Below, piece after piece: positions 13,935 to 14,159 of a DNA stretch of 14,159 bases. The notes beneath the pieces were generated by a model. The model was given only the letters and a program-made list of their open reading frames with translations. It searched no databases and was not told where the DNA came from. Within the stretch, counting starts at the first letter, position 1, and every line of letters begins with the position of its first letter. Origin of the DNA: an uncultured Oscillospiraceae bacterium (GTDB lineage Bacteria; Bacillota_A; Clostridia; Oscillospirales; Oscillospiraceae); the NCBI GenBank assembly GCA_934561335.1, contig CAKTGD010000024.1:1-14159 (forward strand), in the 5' to 3' direction. Position numbers and translations under genes: made by a program.

Positions 13935-14159
13935 TTACCGATCTTCCAAAAGCTGTGCCAGCTTTGCAAGCCGCGGATCTACCGCCTTTTTGCAGCGGCA
14001 TGCCTCATGGTTCAGGTTAACGCCGCAGCCGGGGCACAGGCCCTTACAATCGGGAGAGCAGAGGGTTTTCGTGTCCATCTCAAGGATAAACGCAGTGCGA
14101 GCCACTTCGCCCAAGTCCACCTCATCGTTTTCCAGCAGCACGATCTCCTCATCGTCGTC
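13935..14159 (-). CDS. YceD/DUF177 family protein (C-terminal part)
   Basis: Seventy-four C-terminal residues of a gene that enters from the right edge; the frame is open to the last base of the window, so an in-frame GTG at 14141 is only an internal valine. After an acidic stretch the segment reads ARTAFILEMDTKTLCSPDCK, then GLCPGCGVNLN and CRC. This cysteine pattern is typical of the C-terminus of Gram-positive YceD/DUF177 proteins and probably binds zinc. Family knowledge: the gene nearly always sits directly upstream of rpmF, as here, and the E. coli and plant relatives are linked to 23S rRNA accumulation. The N-terminal two thirds lie outside the window. Confidence 0.92.
   Translation of the reverse strand, partial: DDDEEIVLLENDEVDLGEVARTAFILEMDTKTLCSPDCKGLCPGCGVNLNHEACRCKKAVDPRLAKLAQLLEDR

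Noticed and set aside
13898..13941. Possible separate promoter for rpmF (TATACT-like sequence on the minus strand) with a small inverted repeat ACTGC/GCAGT
   Set aside because: The -35 region at normal spacing matches poorly, the repeat has only 5 bp, and rpmF is normally read from the DUF177 promoter upstream. Not strong enough to call.
1..14159. Mobile elements, CRISPR arrays, tRNA/rRNA genes, riboswitches, phage or defence genes
   Set aside because: I looked for direct repeats, transposase or integrase motifs, tRNA-like cloverleaf arms and conserved leader elements and saw none. The window reads as stable core chromosome.

Overview
The window looks like a stretch of ordinary chromosome from a GC-rich, Gram-positive gut-type clostridium; the Oscillospiraceae/Ruminococcaceae group is the best guess. 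This is an inference from strong AGGAGG-type ribosome binding sites, sigma-A type promoters, the zinc-finger form of L32 paired with a DUF177 protein, a YabE-like 3D-domain protein near rsmA, and a DUF512 radical SAM gene directly ahead of der. There are no RNA genes, insertion sequences, CRISPR arrays, phage genes or other mobile elements, and no gene-free stretch longer than about 200 bases.

Layout. (1) Positions 1-3214, plus strand: the end of one ABC permease, a complete second permease of the nucleoside/BMP-lipoprotein type, then after an internal hairpin an 8-oxoguanine-deaminase-like amidohydrolase and a stand-alone macro domain protein. This reads as a purine/nucleoside import and salvage unit. 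(2) 3276-4385, minus strand: a DUF362 protein with two [4Fe-4S] ferredoxin motifs, separated from the macro gene by a 19-bp shared terminator. (3) 4490-9155, plus strand: an RluA-family pseudouridine synthase, rsmA (ksgA) with its own promoter, an AI-2E-type (DUF20) membrane protein that probably starts at CTG, a terminator, and a membrane-anchored 3D-domain cell-wall protein behind a near-consensus promoter. (4) 9296-13513, minus strand: a likely four-gene operon, read right to left as DUF512 radical SAM protein, der, plsY and an EamA/DMT transporter. The first three are 4 nt apart or overlap by 1 nt. (5) 13677-14159, minus strand: rpmF (L32) and the C-terminal part of a YceD/DUF177 protein that runs off the window.

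Theme. From 4490 rightward much of the content concerns ribosome maturation (pseudouridine synthase, RsmA, Der, L32, DUF177) and the cell envelope (PlsY, 3D protein). The left end concerns nucleoside uptake and damaged-purine salvage.

I do not see a clearly new biological system. The points most worth a second look are the deaminase-macro pair behind nucleoside permeases, the uncharacterised radical SAM gene tied to der, the probable CTG start, and the hairpin inside the salvage unit.
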